64,000 nt of DNA, taken from NCBI GenBank assembly GCA_022478985.1, contig JAKSZP010005633.1:1-64000 (forward strand). The letters are read 5' to 3'. Source of the DNA: Massospora cicadina (Eukaryota > Entomophthoromycota > Entomophthoromycetes > Entomophthorales > Entomophthoraceae). Positions 10,908-22,187 of this stretch are shown piece after piece. The position numbers were made by a program, and so were the translations under genes. How positions within the stretch are numbered: the first letter of the stretch is position 1; each line of letters begins with the position of its first letter. The notes below the pieces were generated by a model. The model did not search any database and had not been told where the DNA came from. It saw only the letters and a program-made list of their open reading frames with translations.

Positions 10908-11606
10908 TGATATGTATCAAGACCCTATTATTAGAGTAGATTTGGACATCTAGGATGAAGTGAAAAAGGCTAAAGGAACCAAGTTAGCCAACCTCTCTAA
11001 TATCAGACATACATTGGACAAATGCTGATTAAAGTCTAAGCAGGATCAGGTTGGTACCAAGAAGTCATGTGATGAGGCTTGTGCCATTAGTTAGATGGCG
11101 TTGAAGATCATAAGACTTTAATATTGATGGTTCATTTTTTATTTTCAAACAAGGGTTCAATTTGTTCTTAAGTATATAATATTACAAAAAAGGCAATAAC
11201 AAATTGTGTCTAAGTCTCAAATTTATTCATACTCAAGGTATGGGACTACTATCAATGGTAGTCTCCTGTTATTGGCTAGAATTGACTTAAAGCCCTAACG
11301 AAACTTTCCTGGCCTATCACCACAACTTTCCTTTTAGTTGTGTTTGTTTTACCAATCTCTATGTTGGTCGTCTCACCTTTTTAATTGAACAATTATATTA
11401 TTTACTCATCAAATGATACCTTTTGCCAGCCTCAATTTTTACCTCCTTATTAAGCTATTTTGTTGTATATCTATAAGCCATAAAGGTGTTGACACCATTT
11501 ATGGTGGGGTTTTCTTAGTAATTTCACTATCAATTTCCTTATGGTTTGGGCTTTGTATCCTTACTCACTTATTTGGAAGTAGGAGAGTTAAGAAACTCTT
11601 TTTAAA
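10908..11606 (+). repeat. 5' LTR of A2
   Basis: Starts TGATATGTATC and ends near '..gaaactctttttaaa'. It aligns with 19764-20470 throughout, for example 'ttactcatcaaatgatacc' in both. The U3 frame core is still visible as 'RHTLDK' followed by a stop. The block 'ctctatgttggtcgtc' (about 11361-11376) is the site complementary to the A2 primer site at 11611. Confidence 0.75.
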
Positions 11607-11610
11607 AAAA

Positions 11611-11620
11611 GATGATCAAC
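11611..11620 (+). promoter_or_regulatory. Primer-binding site of A2 (self-complementary to its LTR)
   Basis: GATGATCAAC directly after the LTR corresponds to GTCGACCAAC in A3 at 55247. It is complementary, apart from two C-to-T type changes, to GTTGGTCGTC inside the A2 LTR. It does not begin with TGG, so tRNA priming is unlikely. Confidence 0.5.
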
Positions 11621-11936
11621 TTACTCATTATATATGTAAGGATTTTTCCACATATGACTCTTCCTTTTTGGAAACAGGGTGCGTTGGCTATTTACCACAG
11701 TTACTGAGTTTCTTAACACGGCGTTATCAATTGTTTTGTATGTTAAACAGATTAAAGTTTCTTTCTTAACCATTTTCTGAAGAGTTCTTGCACTTCCTGC
11801 ATGACCTGATGCTTTTGGACCTTTTTAATCCTTCTGTAACAATTCTGAGACCTACCTCTATAATAATTATGAAAGTTAAACTAGAGCTAGCATCAATTAC
11901 TTCTTAAGCTTCTAACACCACCATTTTTTAACAGCC

Positions 11937-12431
11937 TGTCAGGATTCTTCCTGAATTAGGTGAAAGCCTTGTCCAGGGTGAAGGCCAATATATTCATATG
12001 AAGTGCCCAATTCCCAAAGGGCCCAACAATTTTATGGAATGGAGTTCAATTCTATGTTCTCAACTGGTATACCAAATTCGGGATTTTACTTATATTACTC
12101 CAAATTTGGGAAATATTTACATCTCCAAGTTATTATCCAATCTTAATCCACACCTTGATCTTAACCCACCAATCCCAGTATTGGGACTTTCCTACAAGTC
12201 CCATGACTCTACTCTTAAAATCCCTCTTTATTTCCTTTCATTTTCAAGCATTATAAATACTGCTTGATTACTCTAAATAAAATACTTTTTATGCCTATTA
12301 CTAATAAAATTCTTGATTGTAAAGTTTTTATTTAGTAGTAAACAAGTCATAATGTTACCCATGAAAGTGAACTTTGAAGCACCCCCTTCAGATGTATGTG
12401 CCACCAGTGCTTTCCCCCTGGTGGCCCAATA
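11937..12431 (+). repeat. 5' LTR of D
   Basis: 495 bp matching 14906-15400, sharing 'gtgaaagccttgtccagggtgaaggcc' and 'ccagtattgggactttcctac' in part. Its last bases have drifted ('cccaata' against 'cctgaca'). Confidence 0.85.
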
Positions 12432-12434
12432 AAA

Positions 12435-12451
12435 TGGTACTTTCTGCCAGG
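12435..12451 (+). promoter_or_regulatory. Primer-binding site of D
   Basis: TGGTACTTTCTGCCAGG begins three bases after the LTR. Family B has the related TGACCTTTCTACCAGG at the same place (28108). This suggests a common primer tRNA, not identified here. Confidence 0.55.
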
Positions 12452-12924
12452 TGCTTCCGAGTCACCTCAAGAACATATATGTTCAGAAAAAGGGTAACAA
12501 TTTAAAAGCAGCATGTCGCTTCCAAAAACTCTCAAACCTAAGGTCTGATGAGATGAAAGAAATTTACAGTCTCAAGTTTGACTGTGTCAATGGCTATCAG
12601 GGCTTGCTCAACACTGTTCACAACTTGCTTACTGAGCTTATATATAACCTTAAAAAGAATACCAAGGGAAAGAAGATCCCAAACAGCTTTATGGGCTTCA
12701 ACAGAAATCAACTTAATTCGATTGAAGACTATGCCAAGGGAGCAGCTACTCGAATTTTGAACAGAGCTTTCTCTAAATCTCTCAATCTCCCTAAAGTTAA
12801 ACCTGATTATGAGTTAGCTATAAATGTAGCTATAGAAATTCTCCAAAAATACCATACCAAGTTGGACCAATACCAGATCAAAGAATTAAAAGGTCCCCCT
12901 CAAAATAAATCTAAAAAAATATAA
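12451..12924 (+). CDS. D element ORF1, unknown (capsid/gag-like position)
   Basis: 157 codons without a stop, beginning 20 bases after the LTR and overlapping the PBS end. It is rich in Lys, Asn and Leu and predicted mostly helical, with a basic end 'PPQNKSKKI'. There is no zinc knuckle, protease or RT motif. The position right after the PBS is that of gag, so a small capsid or nucleic-acid binding protein is a reasonable guess. No family is recognised. The start codon is uncertain because the frame is open upstream. Confidence 0.5.
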   Translation: MLPSHLKNIYVQKKGNNLKAACRFQKLSNLRSDEMKEIYSLKFDCVNGYQGLLNTVHNLLTELIYNLKKNTKGKKIPNSFMGFNRNQLNSIEDYAKGAATRILNRAFSKSLNLPKVKPDYELAINVAIEILQKYHTKLDQYQIKELKGPPQNKSKKI

Positions 12925-13834
12925 CAACATTAAAGTCAAAGGAGGAACCTCTCAGAAAACTAGAACAGTCTAGTCAAAAAGAAGTTTAAAGCTTTCCAAC
13001 CCCAAACCAGATTTAACGGAGCAAAAGGAGTTTGGCCAAAGAGGGAAATAAATCAATACTTTATTCTGAGGATCTGGATGTAGACCATTAAGCTTGCATT
13101 AATTTTTTTTAAAACTTACCTTAAATTGTGAGGATTTTGATAATGATGATGATGACCTATACTATGCACTAGATCTTCCATACTGTCTTCAGCAATCAAA
13201 TGGAATCTATTCTTCAAGTCATTCCAAAGGAGAATTAACCGCGTCAAATTCTGTTTTCAATCAAAATTCCCAAATCACAACTCTTTTTCCTAACATTCTT
13301 TTTATAGGTGCCCCACAAAATGGTTTAACTGATGAGGCTAATGAAACTCTAATCTCTACGAGTCCACATGACCCATTTGAATCAGTTACAAGTTTAGGTT
13401 GTTCAAGACCAAATAAGGTTTTGCAAGTGGATGTCAAAGAATTATATCCACCTGATTCAAAAAAAGAGATTGACAATGTGTACTCTAAATGATAACATTT
13501 ATTTCGATGACCAGTACCCAATTCTCCGCAATGATGTCATTTTCCACTCTGATCTAGTGAAATAAATAAGAACAAATTTTATTAACTGTTTGAACCCAAA
13601 AGTGCCAAGTGACAAATCAAATTTGGCCAGTGAGCATCAACAACACCAAATTAATGAAATTGGGCAAGTCAAGAATCAGCTTCTAAACTTGAAGGGGGCA
13701 TCAAGCCTCAAGAATATTCTGGAAGCCTCAAAAACAATAGGTGCAATGATGCACTAAAAACTTAAGACAAAATACCTGGGACTTACCTTTGCACAATCAG
13801 TGACAAGCTCAAAGACTCCTTTCCAGAAAATCTA

Positions 13835-14905
13835 ATGCTTGTTGACTTAAATGGCTCCCCTCCAAAAATTGGACCAGATATTACTAAAATAAAGTATCAA
13901 GATTACCTGGTTCATCTATTAGATTGGGATAGCGCCAATCCCAACAAAAACGAGGGCCTCAACAAAGTGAAGCTCAAGGAGCCAGCTGATGTTACCTCCA
14001 GTACTAATGCCAACCATGTTAAGTAAAAGTCAACACATGTCAGTTGCAAACATGTTACATATGAGAATGCCTTTGAGACCAAAAATTGCGCTTTACAAAC
14101 AAGCGGCCCACCTGAGTAAGTCCATGTAATAATTGAGAGTGACAGAAGGATCTAGACCTTCACTGAGGCAGGTGGCTTTGATCTCTAATGCATATGGGCA
14201 CTGCATCAGACAGTGGGACCACCAGGATGTCAATCAGGTGAGAAAGAATTCCATAACCTTGTACAACTGTAACTCCATTGGGTGCAATGATGGCAACCCT
14301 TCTGCCCATATATTTGTCACTGATTTTGAGATCGCCCTCACCAGCGATCTCTGCTTCAACTCCATGAAAACACTTACGTCGCGCCCCAGGAGGTTTTGCC
14401 ACCATCCAGCTGGCGGTCAGCCCCACCAGCGATCACCTGCAACTACAGGCACCATTCTCAAAGTGGGATGATAAGGACAAATTGGACATGATTGACAAAC
14501 AGCTTAAACACCTAGGCTTCACCAAGGACAATGTGTGTCCCAGCATCATCCAGAAGTACCTCACCGACCCCCCAAGGGTGCCGCTGCCTGGATGCTGAAT
14601 GGCATGCTCCAAGTTCTCCAGTATGCCATCATCCCTGGCAACTGCAATTCTGACAACATTGACATCACCATAAAGGAGTTCAATTTCATTATCTACCTGA
14701 GTCACTCTGAGTATGAGTCCTACTACTCCAAGGTCGCTGAGTGCCAAGCCATGGCCTACCGCTATTTCCACAGCTCCAGCACCAGCATCACCAACCTGGT
14801 CCACATCAAGAACGAGGCTCTGTACACTCCAGAGCTTGAGCCCTCCATCTATTTTAACCCTCAGATCACAACTTACTCCCCTAGGACAAGGCTTGGGGAG
14901 GGCGT
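13835..14905 (+). pseudogene. D element second reading region, unknown product, frameshifted
   Basis: Long plus-strand frames at 14133-14471 and 14535-14905 (the second continues past the LTR start), plus 13835-14026. Composition is more GC-rich and codon-like than the flanks. Readable parts include 'WDDKDKLDMIDKQLKHLGF' in one frame and 'VLQYAIIPGNCNSDNIDI' and 'FNFIIYLSHSEYESYYSKV' in another, so a single protein has been broken by indels. There is no RT or integrase motif. It may be a structural protein of the non-autonomous element. Confidence 0.45.
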
Positions 14906-15400
14906 TGTCAGGATTCACCCTGATTTAGGTGAAAGCCTTGTCCAGGGTGAAGGCCAATATATTCATATGAAGTACCCAATTCTCAAAGGGCCCAATAATT
15001 TTGAGAATGGGGTTCGATTCTATGTTCTCAACTGGTATACCAAATTCAGGGTTTTACTTATATTACTCCGAATTTGGGAAATATTTACATCTTCAAGTTA
15101 TTATCCAATCTTAATCCACACCTTAATCTATGCCCACCAATACCAGTATTGGGACTTTCCTACAGGTCCCATGATTCTATCCTTAAAATCCCTCTTTATT
15201 TCTTTTCATTTTCAAGCATTATAAATAGTGCTTGATTACTCTAAATGAGATACTTTTTTATGCCTATTACCAATAAAATTCTCTATTGTAAAGTTTTTAT
15301 TTAGGAGTAAACAAGTCATAAGGTTATCCATGAAAGTGAACTTCAAAGCACCTCCTTCAGATGGATGTGCCACAAGTGCTTCTCCCCTGGTGGCCTGACA
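14906..15400 (+). repeat. 3' LTR of D
   Basis: Begins TGTCAGGATTCACC after a purine-rich tract and ends TGACA directly before the duplicated CAGCC. It includes TATA-like 'attataaatagtgc' at about 15219 and 'caataaaattc' at about 15271 as possible promoter and poly-A signals. Confidence 0.85.
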
Positions 15401-15517
15401 CAGCCCTTGTTCAGGCCTTCATGGTACCAACTTTCTGGGTAAACTTTCTACCCTTGCGGCCAACTAGGCTTTATAATATATAGAGTTCAGCCGCATTTAA
15501 TCAAGTCTATCAAAGGT

Positions 15518-15811
15518 TTGGAACTCCTTATGGAAGAACGTCAACCAGACGTATTTATCTTCCAATCCCTCCATAAGGTCTTCGCCTTTTGTCAGGTGGG
15601 CCGCTCATTGATGGCATATTTATATAAATTTCTTGTTCAAGTCCAGACTTTACCTCTGTCTGACGTCGCAAAAGCATCATTTAACTCTTTAATATATCCA
15701 GATTGTGTAAAACCATTTGGGTATGGTTGTCTTCGCCTGTCAACTTTATTTAGACGATTGGGCGCCTTCCTGAGTTTCCCCGCCCCAATTGAAGTAGGTG
15801 TATTAATTTAG
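15518..15811 (+). pseudogene. A2 gag remnant
   Basis: 97-codon frame downstream of D. The pattern 'VGRSLMAYLYKFLVQVQTLPLSDVAKASF' (given here as separate blocks VGRSLMAYL, KFLVQVQ, LPLSDVAKASF) resembles the Ty3 capsid region, with a helix, a Leu-rich strand and 'LSDxAKxxFF'. Its position between the primer site and protease fits. The N-terminal part lies before D (11620-11930) and is too decayed to read. A1 and A3 lack a comparable gag. Assignment is moderate. Confidence 0.4.
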
Positions 15812-16322
15812 CCACAAATGTTTCACCCTTAGGGACCCCTATTACCCACCCTAAAAACAGCACTTTTTCTTTGTAAAAAACTGACCTTCTCACTGACCTC
15901 ATCAACCTCAGCAGATTTGGAAGGTCAACTTGGGTCTATACTTAGTGTATTTAGAGACCATATAAATTCAGTTTTGGTTCTGGAAACCTTTCCACAGAAT
16001 GAGTTGAACCCTCAGCAAAAGGGGGCTTTACCACTATAATAAGTAATAATGACAATCAACCAGCAACCAGATCATGAAGCCTACCTTTGGAACCCTAAAA
16101 CATTGTATAAAATGACCTAGTCAAAAATATAAACAAACGGTTTTGAAGCTTGTGTGGGTCTAGACCTATACCATTATCTTTATATCAGATCACTCCTGAG
16201 GGCTCTAATCGATTTCTACAATGATCCATCACCTCAGGAGGGGAGAAAGGATGAGCTATTAAAAATAGTGGTATTATTATGCCTGAGGATATTTTATTAG
16301 TAAAATACTTGGTTTATCTACT

Positions 16323-16627
16323 TTGATAAAAAAAATATACTGGTTACTTTCTTCTCTTGGATACTTTCTCTTCTATGGGAATATAGAACAACTGTTTTGG
16401 TATATACTGATGTTACAGAGAACTTCATTGATCATACTCTATCTGACTACCTTGAGTTACAATACTTGCCTGGTGGTATGGTTAGGGCAGGTGATTCTCA
16501 GCCTATTACCACACTGATAGTTCAGGATCATGTCAATTATCAAGTCAGTAAGTACCACCTTGCTGACCACTTCTTAGCAATTGAAAAACTAATGTACCCA
16601 ATTATCTTGGTGGTGAGGGTGGCGTAA
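16323..16627 (+). pseudogene. A2 aspartic protease region
   Basis: Frame 16397-16627 matches the protease region of A3 and A1: 'ENFIDHTLSDYLEL', 'GGMVRAGDSQ', 'VNYQVSKYHLADHF' and 'LMYPIIL'. The catalytic D-T/S-G lies just upstream, where the frame is shifted. Known family role: cleavage of the polyprotein. The stop after 'PIILVVRVA' replaces the 'GVEWW' seen in A1. Confidence 0.6.
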
Positions 16628-16979
16628 ATTTTATATAAGAACCAATTTGAAGGTTAATACTTTTATTTTAGTTGTGGAGAGTGGGAAAGATATGATAATC
16701 CCTATGTCTGCTGTAGACACCCCAAGCATTTTACCACAATGGCCTAATGTGCAGAACCTAAGTCTTTCGCCTCTGCTGAAGCTCACTCCAGAAGCCCTCT
16801 TACCTCCCTTTTTAAAGGATTAGAGTCTTCTTTTGATTCATCTTCTGCAAATGTTTTATATGACTATTCTTAATTTTTTGTGATTTTGAACTTATGGTGG
16901 ACTTGTTTTCAACTCTTCCCTTATATACACTTTAATCTTGAGGGAGGTAACATTAAATGTTTGGGTTGCTAAAAACTCT

Positions 16980-18230
16980 CTGAAGATGCTATCTTTCATC
17001 GTAACTCTCCATTTTTATCACCGCTTTTGTTTGTAGAAAAGGCAGATGGTTCTCTCCACCTTGTGCGGACTATGGTACTTGAATAACTTAACCATAACCA
17101 GTCTATATCCCATTCTTATTGAGGAAAAATTTGCCTGTTATGTAGAAAAAAGTAAAGTCTTCTTCAAATTGGACTGCTAAATTTTTTTAACAATCTGCGT
17201 TAAAAAGGGAAGTATAGGATTACTTCAATCCACACCAAGAAACAATTTTTCATTTACAGGTCAAGTCATTTGGCCTTAAGAATGCACCTACAATTCTCCA
17301 ACGCCATATTGATGCTTCATTATAAGCGCTTTTAGTTGTATGTGATGTAGCTTATATGGATGATATACTGGCCTTTTCTCCAGATTAAGCATCCTATGAG
17401 ATCCACTTGTGGAAGGTGGTTGCATACTTGAGACAGCTAGATGATCACTAAAATTGAGTAAGCATAGTTTTTATAAGTCCCAGGTCACTTTCTTTAAAAA
17501 ATTGTGTTTAAAAAGGGCATATGATCAGTCTAGACAAAGAGAAGGCCATTTGTAATGGCCCACACACACCTTCATAATGGAATTGAGAAGCAATCTAGGG
17601 GACATGCACCTTTCTTATTAAGTTCACTCGCAACCTGTCAGAGGTGGTGGCACCACTGTATAAAGTCAGTGGTGCTAAATCTCTCCAGTAACCTTCTGTA
17701 CTAGAGGAAGCATTTCAGGCTGTGAAGTGCAGTTTGCTTTCCATATCCATACTTTTTCACGTTGATCCAGACAAGGATTTATATTGATTATTGATGCTAA
17801 AATCTTTGTGATTGCTGCAGCTCTATTACAAGTAAATATTGATGTAGTTGAGAATCCTGTGTGGTACTTTTCCCATAAAATGTCCCTTTCTGAGTTGAAC
17901 TATGCATTTTATGATTAGGAGTTACTGGTAATAGGTAAAGTGCTAACTTACTAGTGCCATCATCTACATGGTTCTATTTAAACATTCCAGATTCATACTG
18001 GTCATTTAGCGCTGTTGTACTACCACACCCATCATATCTTAACCTTATGGCAAACTTGTTGTTATGAGACCCTTACAAATTTTGTGTTTTTTATGATTGA
18101 ACAAAACGCAAGGATAATGGTTTAGCTGATGCCTTAAGTCGCAATCCAACATTAGCTCTTGACCCCAAAGAGGTGAGGCTAAATAACGCTCCTTTGGTGA
18201 TTCCTCTAAGTAATATTATGTTTATTAAAC
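16980..18230 (+). pseudogene. A2 reverse transcriptase and RNase H
   Basis: Plus-strand remnants in several frames: 'FGLKNAPT' at about 17268, YMDD at 17353-17364 (complete catalytic box), 'LSEVVAPLYK' near 17635, an RNase H block near 17780-18000 and 'DNGLADALSRNP' at about 18113-18150. Stops and small indels occur throughout. RT-RNase H order is normal for Ty3. Confidence 0.65.
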
Positions 18231-18379
18231 CATCTATAGTCAGATGTGCTTTATGACTCATTTCTCTGGAGAACCTGGAAGAGTTTAGTATTTTCAGATG
18301 GTCCATCTTGTCACAATCTTTCTCCCAGAATATAGAAAAGTTCTTTATAAATGCAACTTAGTCCAAGAAGACTTAATGA

Positions 18380-19180
18380 AGGGACACCAAGTAAAAGATG
18401 ATTTGGTATGGCTTCAGGGATGCTTATGAGCTCCTGGTGGATCTCTTTAACTGAATATAAATAAGGAGCAACATGATGGGATAACTGTGAGGCATCCTGG
18501 GAAGGCGAAAACTCTGGAGCTTAACCATTGCACATTTAATTGGAAGGGGATTTTAGCAAAGGTTTCACTTTATACCAATACATGCTCTGTTTGCAACGGG
18601 ATAAAACCAAATTGTCACCCCCTATCAAGGTGTTGGTAGCAGTCCAGAAAGAAGATGTGACTTGGACTTCCTCTCATTAGACTTCATTGTGGATTACCCT
18701 TAAATGATAACTTTGCTGTCATCACAGTAGTAACAATCTCACCAGGTTTGCTCATTTCACCCATTATACACCACAGTGATGGCAACTAAAATGGCTAAAA
18801 GTTTTGTTTCCTACATTTTCTCTATCATGGCCTACCTGAGAGATCATCGTTGACTGTGAAACCCCAGTTCACATCCTTATTCTGGGAAGAGCTTTGCAAA
18901 AACTTTTCAGTTACAAACCTGCCGTTCAGCCACCTTTCATTTCCATTCTAATGAGCAAATCAAACAAGCTACCGTTGGCTAGGAAATTTTTGAGATGCTA
19001 CACAGCAGCTGATCACTCAGATTGGGTATCACACCTTCCCTTGGAGAAATTTAGCGTTAACACACAGCATTATTCTTTTGGGTTCTCTCCCTTCTTTTCA
19101 GATTATGGTTATAACCTCATAGCTAACATGGAACCCAGCTGTGATCTAATATGAAAGCCATGGTGGACTTTGATAAGTTC
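18380..19180 (+). pseudogene. A2 integrase
   Basis: The H2C2 zinc region is readable near 18470-18620 ('HDGITVRHPGKAKTLEL', 'CSVCNGIKPNC'), followed by catalytic-core fragments and 'WVSHLPLEKFSVN' with 'SPFFSDYGYNLIANMEP' at about 18894-19154. Several frameshifts are present. Its role is insertion of element DNA. Confidence 0.6.
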
Positions 19181-19380
19181 ATCAAAAAGTACATTATGAG
19201 GTAAATGACAATTTGGATGCGTCTATGGGGATTTACAATAAGAATTCCAATGGTAAAAGAAGGGCTGGAGCTGAGTATAAGGAGGGTAATCTGGTGGTGC
19301 TTGATGATATAAATATCCTATAAGGCATCCATGCAATTATTGGGACCCAAGAGGATAGGACCCTAAGCATTTTTAGAAAG

Positions 19381-19611
19381 GTGGGTCATACCTCTTGCCA
19401 GTTAGACCATCCATCAAAGCTCCAAATCTTTGCCATATTCCATGAGAGCAGATTGACCCAAATCAAGGGATCTTCTCTAGAGACACCAGAGTCTTATCTT
19501 GTGGATTTGGCACCGGAGTGGGAAGTGGAGCAATACCTTGTATCATGGAAGAGGTTTGATGTTGGGGAAGATAGCTTGGTTCCAGATCAAGATTTCATCC
19601 ATGACCAATAA
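19381..19611 (+). pseudogene. A2 integrase C-terminus with chromodomain
   Basis: 76-codon frame with 'VGHTSCQLDHPSKLQIFAIF' followed by the chromodomain core 'EWEVEQYLVSWKRFDVGED'. A chromodomain at the end of integrase defines chromoviruses and is thought to guide insertion to marked chromatin. The 3' LTR starts about 150 bases further on, after a purine-rich tract 'ctggaggaggggtg'. Confidence 0.7.
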
Positions 19612-19763
19612 TTGATTGGCTTGTTTCACAAGGGGTTTTCTGATTTCGCTGGTCCCAGGACCACTCCCAATATTATCGCCATAAAGTTTTCTACAGCTCA
19701 TAACAACTTCTTTCTTACTGAGGTCCCTGGAGGAGGGGTGATCCTTTATAATCTGGAGGGTAA

Positions 19764-20470
19764 TGCTTCAATCATGATCTGATTATTGGAATAAATCAGA
19801 AATCAAGGATTAATTGAATAAGGCAAAGGACCCAAGTTGGACAATCTCCCTTTAATCTCAGACATACCTTGGACCAACGTTGGGTAAAGTCCAAGCGGGC
19901 CCAGGTTGGTACTAAAAAAGATAGGATGAGGTTTATGGCATTAATTAAATGACTTAGATGTTAAAAGAGATCTAATTTAAATAAAGTTGGTTCAGAAAAT
20001 CTTATCTGCAAATGAGGGTACAATTTGTTATTGAGCTACAATATTACCAAAAAGATAATATACAACTTATGTCCAAGTCACAAATCTATGCATACCCAAG
20101 GTATAAAACTACCATCAATAGTCGTCTCCATTCATTGGACTAGGAGTGGCTTAGAGCCCTAATGAAACAATTCTGGACTATCAACTAATCTTTCCTTACA
20201 TTTGCTCTTGACCAAACAATCTCACTGTTAATTGTCTCACGTTTTAATAAAACTATTATATCATTTACTCATCAAATGATACCTTTTGCCAGCCTCACTG
20301 TTTACCTCATTAAAAAAGGTATATCATTTTATATCTATAAGACATTAAGGAATTGACATTGTTCATGGTGGTATTTGATTAGTAAATAATAATAGCCATT
20401 TCTTTACAAGTTGGGTTTTAGATCCTGCATTACTTCTTTGGAAATAAAAGAGACAAACACTCTCCTCACA
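19764..20470 (+). repeat. 3' LTR of A2
   Basis: Starts TGCTTCAATCATG and ends AACACTCTCCTCACA, immediately before the duplicated GATTC. The U3 frame core (HTLDQRWVKSK..AQVG) is readable at about 19866-19910. It is shorter than A1/A3 LTRs because of internal deletions. Confidence 0.8.
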
Positions 20471-20770
20471 GATTCCCATATTTGAGCTATAGGCCAAACT
20501 GTATGCTGCTCTGGATGAGAACCAGGGAGCTGCAGGGCACCACCTGGATATGTGCAAGGTGGAGTTAGGTCTTAAGGCTGGACAAAGAAACCAGAAGAGT
20601 TAAGGGTTAACAGTAACATCCCAGTTATGCTTTGATATTGGCCAGAAGCTACTAGGATGTGACAAGCCATCACACCATGTGAGGCAGCAGGTGTCAAACT
20701 TGACATCATAAAAGAGCTGGAATGATGGCAAGGGCTGGTATAAATTATTAAAAGTTCAAATTTAGGCTAT
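20471..20770 (-). mobile_element. Retroposon C3, 5' portion
   Basis: Continues C3 after A2. The text 'atgctgctctggatgagaa' and 'gcagggcaccacc' match C2 at about 26100-26140, and 'gtggcaagggctgg'-like text matches the C 5' region. The right limit is approximate. 20770-21036 is AT-rich with nothing recognised. Confidence 0.6.
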
Positions 20771-21241
20771 ATATGACTTAAGAAAAATAAAAAGGAATAT
20801 ATACTAACAATAATTACCGTCAGAGAGGTAAAACCGCTACATAGCATTTAACCCATTTACTGTATTTGTGAGTAAATAGGTGATTTTTTGCAATCTTTTG
20901 TGTACCAGTTATTTTTATATTTTAGGTACTCATTTTATTATTCAGTAATGCAACCTAAGTTAATTGGTTGTTAAGCTTACTAAATTCACTGGCTACAAAA
21001 CTAGTGATCACTTAATTTTTGAACTTTGTTTGGTCATAGTTAGATAAATAAATTTAAATTTAAATTTATTTGAGGTACGCCAACCAGGGGATGGACATAA
21101 CCAATACTCATTGAGCAAAAAGAACCAAACAAACGTAACAACAAAACAAAGCAAACCTCCAACCAGGCGGGGAGTGACTTACCGCTAACCCACCATAGCA
21201 GAGGGGAGGGGGGTCAGGCACCTCTTCTACAGGCTTATTGT

Positions 21242-21523
21242 TCATGACAGAATCACAATGGTTGAATTAGTGGACAAAAAGGAGAGCCAGGGAGTTGGGG
21301 CATCAGCGTGGTGGGGTTGGATGTGGTTGAAATATTGGTTACTTTCCTCAAGAACAGCCTGGAAGACAACCTTGAATAACTCCACAACATTATGTTCAGC
21401 TTGAAGGTGGGCATCAGGGAGTTGGGCCAAACTGATTATATTTTGCTGGGTAATTTTAACAGTTGGGTCAAATGTTGCTAGTTTTTCAACATGCAAGACA
21501 GCGTCTATGGCACCTTTGGTCAA
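21242..21523 (-). pseudogene. C1 ORF1-like protein, C-terminal region
   Basis: 93-codon frame, 'MTKGAIDAVLHVEKLATF...LSTNSTIVIL', matching in position and pattern the C2 frame 24635-24877 ('ADALMPLLSALTL' against 'ADAPTPWLSFLST'). It is helical with no known motif. It ends near the 3' tail of the element. Confidence 0.45.
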
Positions 21524-22187
21524 TTTGGTGATTTCCTCCCATGCTACTTTGGGTTATCAGAGGGGAAGTCAATTGTACTCAGCCCTTTATGGAATTGATC
21601 CATTAATTGGACTACTGCTTTATGGAGGTGGTAGCAATGGGGTGAGGCCACCACAGCTAAGGCAAGCTGGTGGTCACTTTGGTAGGGGATGGCATTGGGT
21701 TTAGGAGCAAAGCGTCTGGGTGAGAGGGTTTTGTCAAATTATAATTATAAAATTCAGTCCATTAATAGTCACCTGGGCTGAGACTTTAAACAGTTTTCTC
21801 ATTTGTGACAAATTTACCTTATTCATCAACCTTGACTAATAGGTCCCAAGGATTTTAGTTCATGAGAATAGTGGAGGCAAAATTTGGGTGAGTGGTAGTG
21901 AGCAAATGGGTGGATGCTTGGGTATTAATGATGATCCAATCCTGACTCTGATTGGCTGGCTTGAATTATGGTGGGTGATGTGGCAGGAGGTTTTAGTAGG
22001 AGCCAATTTCCCACTCTGGCCCCATGAGCTAGTGTGGGGGTGGGAGGGGGCAACAAAATACCCCATTCAGATGCCACTGACAAGTGTTCAGAAGCCGCAT
22101 TAGAAAAGTGGCATGATGGTAGGACATTTTAGAATAGTCAAACCTAAAACAGGGGGGACAAATTTGGCAACCATTATTAACATGAGC

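Larger units (their letters stand above)
11937..15400 (+). mobile_element. Non-autonomous LTR element D
   Basis: Complete element of 3464 bp with two LTRs of 495 bp each (11937-12431 and 14906-15400). They begin TGTCAGGATTC, and the 3' copy ends TGACA. It is flanked by an exact 5-bp duplication CAGCC (11932-11936 and 15401-15405). The PBS is at 12435, and a polypurine tract 'aaggcttggggagggcg' lies just before the 3' LTR. The interior holds two gag-like or unknown reading regions but no protease, RT or integrase. It is therefore a short LARD or TR-GAG type element needing enzymes from elsewhere. Confidence 0.85.
10908..20470 (+). mobile_element. Chromovirus A2, full length, nested in C3 and carrying D
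   Basis: Bounded by an exact 5-bp duplication GATTC (10903-10907 and 20471-20475). The 5' LTR is about 10908-11606 and the 3' LTR 19764-20470, with a plus-strand gag remnant, protease, RT, RNase H, integrase and chromodomain between them. Element D (11937-15400) is inserted in the gag region. Retroposon C3 continues on both sides, so the insertion order is C3, then A2, then D. All genes carry stops and frameshifts. A2 is a diverged subfamily relative to A1 and A3. Confidence 0.85.

Noticed and set aside
14433..14918. 161-codon minus-strand frame
   Set aside because: It lies opposite the D plus-strand reading region and runs through the LTR start; taken as an antisense shadow, though its length made me look twice.
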